Of a stretch of 64,000 bases of DNA, positions 56,546-64,000 are shown piece by piece. Under the pieces are notes generated by a model. It worked only from the letters and a program-made list of their open reading frames with translations. It did not search any database and was not told where the DNA came from. This DNA is from Anthoceros angustus (Eukaryota > Streptophyta > Anthocerotopsida > Anthocerotales > Anthocerotaceae): the NCBI GenBank assembly GCA_010909165.1, contig VJWM01000192.1:310001-374000 (forward strand), given 5' to 3'. Numbering within the stretch: position 1 is the first letter of the stretch; every line of letters begins with the position of its first letter. The position numbers and the translations under genes were made by a program.

Positions 56546-56620
56546 TACTTGGAGCCTTAGGCTCCAAGTACTAGGCACAGCACAGCACACGATACAACAC
56601 TAGGCTAGTGCTGTGTCGTG
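56546..56620. repeat. Two adjacent hairpins
   Basis: First hairpin: arms tacttggagcc (56546-56556) and ggctccaagta (56560-56570), loop tta, perfect. Second: cacgatacaacactag (56588-56603) and ctagtgctgtgtcgtg (56605-56620), 16-bp arms with two mismatches. CTAG follows the first directly. No ORF nearby. Confidence 0.75.
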
Positions 56621-56790
56621 AGATTGAGAGTGCTGAGAGTTGTGCAAGTCTCTATGTGGAGTTAACTAGAGAGGTCCTAGACCGCTGGGAAACCAGCACT
56701 TGTCGCTTCCTTACTGGCTGTGTAGTTAGGGGCATGACTGATGTGCACTTTCAATACATCATATGGGCGCGCTCATAGTTTTTAAAATGT

Positions 56791-56956
56791 TGTTTAAATT
56801 TTGGCACCCATACTTGTAAGGACTTGTAGGACAAAAGGGCCGAGGAACTCTTTGGGTGGGGGTGGCAAGAAGGTGTTTAAATTTTGGCACCCATACTTGT
56901 AAGGACTTATAGGACAGAAGGGCATGAGAACTCTTTGGGTGGGGGTGGCAAGAAGG
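56791..56956. repeat. 83-bp tandem duplication
   Basis: Two head-to-tail copies of tgtttaaattttggcaccca to ggtggcaagaagg, with about five differences (gacttgtaggacaaaagggc against gacttataggacagaagggc). Noncoding. Confidence 0.85.
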
Positions 56957-57844
56957 TGAGTAGCCCGAAATGGCTGCAAAATTGTGCGCTCTTAAGGAGC
57001 AGGACTTCCCGCTGGCAATGTTCCCCCTGTGTACACACAAAGATTGAAGCATCTTACGCAAACGATCATTCAAAGAAAGTCAGCAAGGTGCAACAATGCT
57101 TAGAATGCAAAAATCAAGACGGCCCCACACACTCCGACATTGCGCATAGGAGCTCGTAATCACAATCCGGAAAAGGAACGAAGCAAAGCAAAACACCGCA
57201 CTCTGGTTGTGGCAAGAATTGCGCACATCGTAGCTACACAGAGCACAATCTAATCCTTTGATGCAAAGGATGCAGGGTTTGCTGGCGCACCGCGTTGGCA
57301 GCAACTAGAACCGAGAAATGATTGCTTTGCACATGGCGTTGTCCATGGCAGCGTGGACCTTGCAAATAGCTTGTTCAACTCCGCCAAGCGCGCCGCCAGG
57401 GCACGGCCGTGTGCTCGTAGCAGGCTGTGCACTGGCAGCACGGACGGCAACGGTGGCACTCCTCGATTGAAGCTTACCTCCAGCGGCCATCTAGGGCTCA
57501 AAGCAGGACGGTGACGAGAGAGGCAGCAAAGCTAGTACGATGCAATCATGGCTCACCTTGCCTCTCGACTGGTCAGCCTTCAGATTTGAGTATCAGCAAT
57601 AACTGCTAGGATTTCCTCGTTAGGACCATCAAATTACAAAGCCGAATACAGCACCAACTGAGTATTATGCGAGAGGGGTGAACAACCATACACCAGAGCA
57701 CATGGGAAATCTGCGCACACTCACAGACCCGTATGGAGCTTTGTACAAAACTAAGCAAAGTGAATTCCTATCACTAATTCTGTTTATGTTCGATGGTCTT
57801 GAGGACACCTCAATCCTAATCCCTAGATCATGAACCCAAAAACC

Positions 57845-57862
57845 TTAAACCCTAAACCTAAA
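57845..57862. repeat. Short interstitial telomere-like repeat
   Basis: The sequence ttaaaccctaaaccta contains two degenerate copies of the plant-type telomere unit CCCTAAA. Too short to mean a chromosome end; it is 30 bp from the stop codon of the GH17 gene. Confidence 0.5.
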
Positions 57863-57888
57863 AAACATCATAAAATATTGTCTTTACA

Positions 57889-59060
57889 TTAAGGTGAATC
57901 TTGAAAGTGCGTATGTGAAGCATTATGTACTTGGAAAAGATTATATTTGGGTCTACCTGCTGCATCTGCAATTCCCCAATGCGTCTCCACCGGATTAAAA
58001 AGATCTGGTTTTTGATTTTCATCTGTTAAACCAAAGAGAAAGACAGTCAAGTGGCGGTGTGGTCTCATAGGAGTTCCCTCTCCCCTGTTCAAGTAGTTCA
58101 CAAGATTTGCGTTGTAGCGATGTGCATTCGCCACATTAGCATATTGATTACCACTAGTAGGCCATCCCGTTTCTGAAACTATAATTCTCATATGCGGGTG
58201 ACCTATTTTGCTTAAAGCCGATACGGCGTAGTCAAAAGAAGCTTGAAAAGCACTAGGATAACTCTGACCTTGAACATGATTATCTTCGAAAGCCCAATTA
58301 AAGGGATAGTTAGAATTAAGAGCATAGAAAGGATATATATTAATTGAAAATGAACCATTATATTCATGGAAGAAGTTTGCTATATCTCTCATGAGGGGTA
58401 ATACCTCTTCCCTGAATGCACCATTGAGAGGATCATTAGAGGGGTCAGGAGCTATCACATCACCACTAAAGGGAATCGTGAGCTTTACAGAATGTAAATT
58501 GTTCGAAGCTAAGACAGAGTGCACATTGTGAAGTGCACTCATCACTTGTGGGCCACGAGCAACAAAATCTGACAAATTTGGCAAATCTGGCTCATTGCCT
58601 AATGCAATATGGCTGTGAACACAGAGAAAACGCTCATGAGCATACATGTTTATCAATTATTATTAAATAATGGATGCATAAACCACAAAAATATAAAAAA
58701 TGTAGGTTATACTCACGTGATACTTGCTCCTCCATTCACATAAGGTAGGATATTTGTCCGAACCCAAGAATGAGCGAAATCTCTATCCGCCATAGCTGTT
58801 ACATTCTCATTTGAACATCCAACCATGACTTCTAGCCTTGCATGGTTTGTTAACTCGTGTAAATATGGATGATCTGGTTCAAAAAACTTGATTCTATTGA
58901 ATCCATATTCATGTATCAAATCAATACCATGTCTTGGGTTGAGTGGATGTGAGGACATCATCCCCCAATTAATACCGATCCCTTCAATTTGCGGAAAGTA
59001 TGGTAATCTACATAATAATAATAATATAAATTGTAAGAATAAAGTTCTTCTCAAAGCCAT
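57889..59060 (-). CDS. Glucan endo-1,3-beta-glucosidase, GH17, 355 aa, 2 exons
   Basis: A secreted beta-1,3-glucanase acting on callose-type glucans. Exons 59060-58717 and 58612-57889 join in phase (AC|gtgagt...cacag|C). Residues 1-27 (MALRRTLFLQFILLLLCRLP and after) form a signal peptide, and the mature enzyme starts near GIGINWG. The proton donor is Glu122 in HIALGNEP and the nucleophile Glu262 in IIVSETGWPTSG, both present. Other family marks are NIYPFYALNSNYPFNWAFED, GTPMRPHRHLTVFLFGLTDE and ETHWGIADAAGRPKYNLFQ. It ends shortly after this with no GPI-anchor signal or X8 domain; a further exon after CAA|gtacat cannot be excluded. The gene lies in an AT-rich block with much higher A+T than the other genes here, but keeps an ordinary intron. 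Confidence 0.9.
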
Positions 59061-59490
59061 GATGGAAAAAAATAATCCCTGCGTCTTTCAAGAAAAAAAT
59101 CCCTTATGTCATTTCGTACTCAAACTTTTAGATATTAAAAATTCCTAGCTTTAATCTTAGGAGTAACAACCCCTTTCTCCTAGGGGGCACACACACAACT
59201 AAAAGGCAACAACTCACACATGAGTCAAAGGACGACTCAAAGACCATGCGTTGCAGCACCTTACCATGGGGAAAAAAATATTAAGAAGACACCACTTCTT
59301 TCTCTTCCTTCGATCTCCTTCTCAAAGCTCTCTTCCAAGTACATATATGCTAGGCTCCTACCTCTAAACTCCTTATTGCTTCGCAACAACAAGAGTGTGG
59401 AGGAAGTGAAGTGATTGTCTATGAACTACCTCAACCCCTTTTGTTGTGAGACTTTCTTTATCCCAATATAACTATTTTCTTGAGTCTATT
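59061..59490. promoter_or_regulatory. Upstream region of the GH17 gene
   Basis: AT-rich 5' flank on the minus strand. No distinct TATA element can be singled out in such composition. Plus-strand frames here are short and featureless. Confidence 0.3.
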
Positions 59491-59492
59491 TT

Positions 59493-59970
59493 TTTGGCTT
59501 TGTTAAACCTTAAGCAAGTTTTAATTACCATCAATATTAATTTATTAACTTCGATCCAGCTTTAAACATGTTGGCTTTCTTATACCTCAAGCAAGTCTTA
59601 AATATCACTAATCTTCACTTACTAACTTTAATCCAAGATAATTAGCTTTCTTAAGCCTTAAGAAAGTCTTAATTATCATTATTTTTAACTTATTAACTTT
59701 AATCCAGCCTTAAATATGGTGTCTTTCTTAAATCTTAAGCAAGTCTTATCTATCACTAATCTTAAATTACTAATTTCAATTAATCCCTAAACATATTGGC
59801 TTTCTAAAGCCTTAAGCAAGAGTTAATTACTATCAATCTTGTTTTATTACTTTAATTCAGTCTTAAACACGTTGGCTTTCTTAGACCTTAAGCAAGTCTT
59901 AGTTGTCACTTATTTTCAATTACTAATTTTAGTCTAAGATACTTAATTTTCTTAAACCTAAATCCATTAA
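59493..59970. repeat. Degenerate minisatellite, about six to seven units of 70-78 bp
   Basis: Each unit begins ggctttcttaaaccttaagc or a variant and continues aagtcttaattatcactaat, then cttactaactttaatcc and taaacatgtt. Starts are near 59495, 59573, 59645, 59721, 59798 and 59872. Units have diverged by substitutions and gaps, so the array is old. AT-rich, noncoding. Confidence 0.8.
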
Positions 59971-60099
59971 ATTATTAATCTTCATTTCTTAAATCATTAA
60001 TTTCAACTTAATAACTTCAATTTCTTTTAAAGCAATGGAGACTTTTTAAAAAAGAAAGATTGGAAAACCCATCTACCCGAACCGAGGGGGGACACAAGG

Positions 60100-60980
60100 G
60101 GCCAATCACCCCAGACTTCGCCAACCTCACCTCCCTCACCGAGCTCAGTCTCCGGTCAAACAATCTCAACGGCACACTCCCAACCTTCCTCTGCGACCTC
60201 CACAACCTGGTCACCCTCGATCTGACCTAGAATTTTTTCTCAGGCTCCCTCCCGGCCTGCATCGGCCGCATGCGGCAGCTGAAGCACGTGCAGCTGGGCT
60301 ACAACTCTCTCGCCGGGCCCCTTCCCGCCTCCCTTTCCGCCCTGCACAAGCTCCAGGAACTATCGTGACCGACAACCAGTTCAGCGGCCGCCTTCCCAGC
60401 CTGCCCATTCCGAGCCTGAGGTTGCTCGGCCTGGACGGCAAAAACTTCGTGGGCACCATCCCGCCTCACTACGGCAGCCTCTTCTCCCTGGTGGACCCCA
60501 GGCTGGGAGGATTGAACGTCTCTGCGGACTACGCAAACGAACCAGAGGTCGTGCTCTACAGCGACCTGGAGGGCACCATTCCCCAACAACTGGGTGCCCT
60601 GCAGAAGCTCCAGGTGCTCCACATCCGAACCAGCAACATCCACGGCGTCATCCCGCAATCCTTCAGCACTCTGGTCAATTTGGTGGACCTGGAGCTGGAT
60701 CGCCTCAGCGGCCCCGTGCCCGATTTCTCTAAACTCGCCAAGCTCTAGACGGTCGAGCTTGAGAACAATCTGTTTTGAAGTGTAGTAAGCGGGCTAGTGG
60801 GAATGGAAAACCTCGTGCTGGTTCAGGAATGCTTTGCATGTATTGTATGTACGTTTGGGTTCACTGGTACCGCCTTTGCACGGTACCCGACTGTGAACTT
60901 GTGAAGGAATTCCCGTCTTGGATTAGATATAACAATAAACTGAATTTTTGGAAGTGTTGTTTGATTGCTGAGGTGAACCT
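60100..60980 (+). pseudogene. Decayed LRR-protein gene copy with 3' flank
   Basis: Matches 62975-63840 of the intact LRR gene at about 90 percent by eye, including the 3' flank (ggttcaggaatgc, tttgcacggtacccgactgtg). The repeats FANLTSLTELSL, LRLLGLDG and IPQQLGALQKLQVLHIRTSN are readable. An in-frame TAG follows LVTLDLT at 60229, a deletion breaks the frame near 60361, and a stop interrupts FSKLAKL at 60746. The N-terminal half is absent; the copy starts abruptly at 60105 next to AT-rich DNA. Confidence 0.85.
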
Positions 60981-61420
60981 TTGCTGAACAGCACCATCAC
61001 AAAGGATTTTGCTGGATAACCTCAGGTCTCGGCAACCAGGCATCTGCCGGTGGGTGCGTATCTGGCAGAAGGCTTGAACTCTAGTTGGAAGGATGCCGTC
61101 GCGGGAGTGGAGTTTGGAGTCTGTAGCTGGTCCTTCTTCTTTTCTGTACCTATCAGTCAGATTGAACACGAGGTGCTTGAGGAAGAACGTAAACTAGTTT
61201 CTGACACAGTGGTATTTGGCAGAGTGACGGGGTCCTCTCCCTTTGTTGAGTGTGGATAAGGCAGGTGGTCAAAGTTCTGGTCCTCTGACTCCTCCAGTGT
61301 TCCACTTGAGACGTAGTTGCAGGATAGGCAGGCGACTTTTGTCAAGTGCGGAAGGCTGCTGAACCCAACCGGGTACGTATTGAGTGACACGCCGGGGGAA
61401 ATGTCTGTGGCTGAAGAGCC

Positions 61421-62859
61421 CTGGGTATCCGGTCGGCTTTGGCTACCAGAGTGCGTCCGAATTGGTTGAGGTGCGGCAATGCCCCCATGTTTTTTGTAAT
61501 GTATGTAATATTCGATGAGAGAGATGCAGGCCTACGACTTTGGTCAAGTGCGGAATCCATGAAGCCAGCCAGGTAGTTTAAAGGTAGAAGGCCAGCCTGG
61601 TCTTGAGTGACATGCGGAGGAAGATGTCCGTGGCTGAAGGGTATGTAAGGGCCAGGGCCTGAGGATGAAACGCAGATCAAGCTGATTTGAATTATCCTTC
61701 ACAGTGTCAATGGCTTTGCACGCGGCTGGCAAGGGATGAGTGAGAAATTGATGGCACGGGAGAGGGCACATTCGGTGGAGATGGGGCAGCTGGTAATGCC
61801 AAGGCGACTGGCATTGGCCATTTGTTGGCTGTTTGTTGTGCAGCTCTGTGTGAACGTCGCCTCGGCCTGCAACCCAAGCGACCGAGCTGCATTGCTGGCC
61901 TTCAAGGCGGAACTATTTGACAGCTTGGGGACGCTGGACTCGTGGGTGGAAGGCGGGGACTGCTGCAATTTCTACGCTGTCACCTGCAACAAGCAAGGCA
62001 GGGTGGTGAACCTCACCATCGTGGTGCCGGAGCTCGGGGAGGACTGCGACGGGGTCTACGATATCTGCGAAGTTGTGCAGCGCACGGACAACAGCTCGAC
62101 CCACAACTTGCTGGGCAGGACCATCTCCAAACTCTCCGCCCTGGGTATCCGGTCGGCTTTGGCTACCAGAGTGCGTCCGAATTGGTTGAGGTGCGGCAAT
62201 GCCCCATGTTTTTTGTAATGTATGTAATATTCGATGAGAGAGATGCAGGCCTACGACTTTGGTCAAGTGCGGAATCCATGAAGCCAGCCAGGTAGTTTAA
62301 AGGTAGAAGGCCAGCCTGGTCTTGAGTGACATGCGGAGGAAGATGTCCGTGGCTGAAGGGTATGTAAGGGCCAGGGCCTGAGGATGAAACGCAGATCAAG
62401 CTGATTTGAATTATCCTTCACAGTGTCAATGGCTTTGCACGCGGCTGGCAAGGGATGAGTGAGAAATTGATGGCACGGGAGAGGGCACATTCGGTGGAGA
62501 TGGGGCAGCTGGTAATGCCAAGGCGACTGGCATTGGCCATTTGTTGGCTGTTTGTTGTGCAGCTCTGTGTGAACGTCGCCTCGGCCTGCAACCCAAGCGA
62601 CCGAGCTGCATTGCTGGCCTTCAAGGCGGAACTATTTGACAGCTTGGGGACGCTGGACTCGTGGGTGGAAGGCGGGGACTGCTGCAATTTCTACGCTGTC
62701 ACCTGCAACAAGCAAGGCAGGGTGGTGAACCTCACCATCGTGGTGCCGGAGCTCGGGGAGGACTGCGACGGGGTCTACGATATCTGCGAAGTTGTGCAGC
62801 GCACGGACAACAGCTCGACCCACAACTTGCTGGGCAGGACCATCTCCAAACTCTCCGCC
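61421..62859 (+). repeat. 720-bp near-identical tandem duplication of LRR promoter and 5' coding region
   Basis: Sequence from ctgggtatccggtcggcttt to accatctccaaactctccgcc occurs at 61421-62140 and 62141-62859. The only difference I find is one C in a run (ccccc at 61488 against cccc). It covers about 315 bp upstream of the ATG and the first 135 codons. Such identity means a very recent event or an assembly duplication. Confidence 0.9.
61736..62218 (+). pseudogene. Truncated LRR-protein gene copy (N-terminal part only)
   Basis: Identical to the first 135 codons of the intact gene (signal peptide, LRRNT domain with DSWVEGGDCCNFYAVTCN, up to RTISKLSAL), after which the duplication boundary at 62141 leads into flanking sequence and a stop after 160 codons. 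It could make a short secreted LRRNT-only peptide, but is more likely a by-product of the duplication. Confidence 0.85.
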
Positions 62860-63657
62860 CTGGAGGTGCTCTCCCTGACGAACTTTCTCTTCTTTGAGTC
62901 CCTGCCCACGGGGCTGGGTAAACTCAAGAATCTCAAGGTCCTGCGCCTGGAGGAGGCTCTCTTCTCGGGGCCACTCCCCCCAGACTTCGCCAACCTCACC
63001 TCCCTCACCGAGCTCAGTCTCCGGGTGAACGATCTCAACGGCCCCCTCCCAGCCTTCCTCTGCGACCTCCACAACCTGGTGAGGATCGATCTGTCCCACA
63101 CTTCTTTCGCAGGCCCCCTCCCGGCTTGCATCGGCCGCCTGCGGCAGCTGGAGCACCTGCAGCTGGCCTACAGCTCTCTCACCGGCCGCCTTCCTGCCTC
63201 CCTTTCCGCCCTGCGCAAGCTCCAGGAACTGAATGTGACCGACAACCAGTTCAGCGGTCCCCTTCCCAGACTGGCCAAATTTCCGAGCCTGAGGTTGCTC
63301 GGCCTGGACGGCAATAAATTTGTGGGCACCATCCCACCGCACTACGGCAACCTCTCGTCCCTAGTGGACTTCCGTCTGGGAGGATTGAACGTCTCTGCGG
63401 AGTCCGCAAACGAACCAGAGGTCGTGCTCTACAGCAAGCTGAAGGGCACCATTCCCCAACAACTGGGTGCCCTGCAGAAGCTCCAGGTGCTTCACATCCG
63501 AGCCAGCAACATCCACGGCGTCATCCCGCAATCCTTCAGCACCTTGGTCAAATTGGTGGATTTGGAGCTGGATCGCAACCGCCTCAGCGGCCCGGTCCCC
63601 GACTTCTCCAAGCTCACCAAGCTCCAGACGCTCCAGCTTGAGGACAATCTGTTCTGA
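62455..63657 (+). CDS. Secreted leucine-rich-repeat protein, up to 400 aa
   Basis: An extracellular LRR protein of the plant type, single exon. The ATG at 62455 gives 400 aa; Met16 (62500) or Met21 (62515) would put the hydrophobic segment LALAICWLFVVQLCV at a proper signal-peptide position and are more likely starts. The LRRNT domain follows (CNPSDRAALLAFKAELF, then GGDCCNFYAVTCN). About ten 24-residue plant LRRs come next, for example LTSLTELSLRVNDLNGPLPA, LQELNVTDNQFSGPLPRL and LVDLELDRNRLSGPVPDF, ending LQTLQLEDNLF. No transmembrane helix or kinase follows, so it resembles a polygalacturonase-inhibitor-like or defence/development LRR protein. One repeat (LGGLNVSAESANEPEVV) is irregular. 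The gene is GC-rich, unlike the AT-rich block upstream. Confidence 0.88.
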   Translation: MSEKLMARERAHSVEMGQLVMPRRLALAICWLFVVQLCVNVASACNPSDRAALLAFKAELFDSLGTLDSWVEGGDCCNFYAVTCNKQGRVVNLTIVVPELGEDCDGVYDICEVVQRTDNSSTHNLLGRTISKLSALEVLSLTNFLFFESLPTGLGKLKNLKVLRLEEALFSGPLPPDFANLTSLTELSLRVNDLNGPLPAFLCDLHNLVRIDLSHTSFAGPLPACIGRLRQLEHLQLAYSSLTGRLPASLSALRKLQELNVTDNQFSGPLPRLAKFPSLRLLGLDGNKFVGTIPPHYGNLSSLVDFRLGGLNVSAESANEPEVVLYSKLKGTIPQQLGALQKLQVLHIRASNIHGVIPQSFSTLVKLVDLELDRNRLSGPVPDFSKLTKLQTLQLEDNLF

Positions 63658-64000
63658 AGCTTAGGAAGGGTGCCAGTGGGAATGAAAAAACTCGTGCTGG
63701 TTCAGGAATGCACTGTATGCATTGTATGTATGTTTTGGCACACCGGTACCGTCTTTGCACGGTACCCGACTGTGACCTTGTGAAGAAATCCCGGTCTGGG
63801 GCCAAGATATAAGGAAAGACTGAACTGTTGGAAGTGCCGGTCCACCTCCAAGGTCCCTGCGTTGTGCCTACCTTCATCATCCACAAAGACGACAGAGGGA
63901 TCCGGAGCATCATCATGTTTCCTATGCATGTGTGCTTCACGCCCCTGACTGATCTTTGAGCTTTCATGGTGGGATTTCAAGAGAAAGATTAGCTGCTAGG
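63658..64000 (+). other. 3' flank of the LRR gene
   Basis: Conserved with the flank of the decayed copy up to about 63835 (cactggtaccg, tttgcacggtacccgactgtg), so that part is probably 3' UTR. No polyadenylation signal stands out. The window ends in unassigned sequence. Confidence 0.4.

Noticed and set aside
57845-57862. Chromosome end
   Set aside because: Only two degenerate telomere-like units, inside a gene-bearing region.
57889-59060. GH17 gene as bacterial or fungal contamination
   Set aside because: It has a normal GT-AG intron and plant-type GH17 sequence; unusual base composition alone is not enough.
62632-63342. Minus-strand ORF of 236 codons within the LRR gene
   Set aside because: Antisense shadow of a GC-rich LRR coding sequence; the same antisense pattern appears in the truncated copy.

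Overview
This is eukaryotic nuclear DNA. The single-copy genes are split by short GT-AG introns, and the recognisable proteins are of the green-plant kind: a plant-type E4/UFD2 ubiquitin ligase, a plant MAPR (steroid-binding) protein, a GH17 beta-1,3-glucanase, a secreted LRR protein and a plant SLC35F5-like transporter. Ty1/copia debris and a large, mostly repetitive intergenic fraction fit a streptophyte with a big genome, such as a charophyte alga or an early-diverging land plant. CFAP20 is compatible with a lineage that makes motile sperm but does not prove it. I cannot name the species from the sequence.

Layout. 0-7 kb: retroelement debris, including a minus-strand gag remnant with a damaged zinc knuckle. 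7-21.7 kb: a GC-rich field of repeated, decayed copies of one minus-strand coding element. I divide it into N (start region), M (middle), C (coiled coil) and T (downstream tail) units. One fairly ordered copy lies at 17.2-21.7 kb, and a scrambled array with several N and M copies lies at 7.1-15.2 kb. A Ty1/copia RNase H remnant and its probable LTR (15.4-17.2 kb) sit between them, enclosing an antisense ORF. 21.7-28 kb: intergenic sequence, a direct-repeat pair and decayed gene A of a family combining a ParB-like region with a DNA-methyltransferase-like region. 28-40.7 kb: the only gene-dense island, with E4 (+), SLC35F5-like (-), MAPR (+), HINT4-like HIT protein (-), a 67-aa membrane protein (+) and CFAP20 (+). 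I could rebuild splice-consistent models for these, the last HIT exon excepted. 41-50.7 kb: a second gag-like family with a long coiled coil and two large tandem duplications. 50.7-55.2 kb: a motif-rich spacer and decayed gene B of the ParB/methyltransferase family. 55.6-60 kb: an AT-rich block with microsatellites, hairpins, GH17 and a 76-bp minisatellite. 60-64 kb: an LRR locus with one decayed copy, one truncated copy in a 720-bp near-perfect tandem duplication, and one intact gene.

The island genes are ordinary cell functions (protein quality control, transport, nucleotide metabolism, cilia) with no obvious shared pathway. They are arranged as divergent pairs sharing promoters (SLC35F5-like/MAPR; HIT/small membrane protein) and convergent pairs. 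The most unusual items are: (1) the intron-bearing ParB-like plus methyltransferase-like gene family; (2) a 67-aa membrane-protein ORF whose stop codon is 4 nt before the CFAP20 start, suggesting a dicistronic nuclear transcript; (3) repeat copies that differ mainly by 1-12 nt deletions rather than substitutions, which is either a peculiar mutational mode or an assembly artefact.
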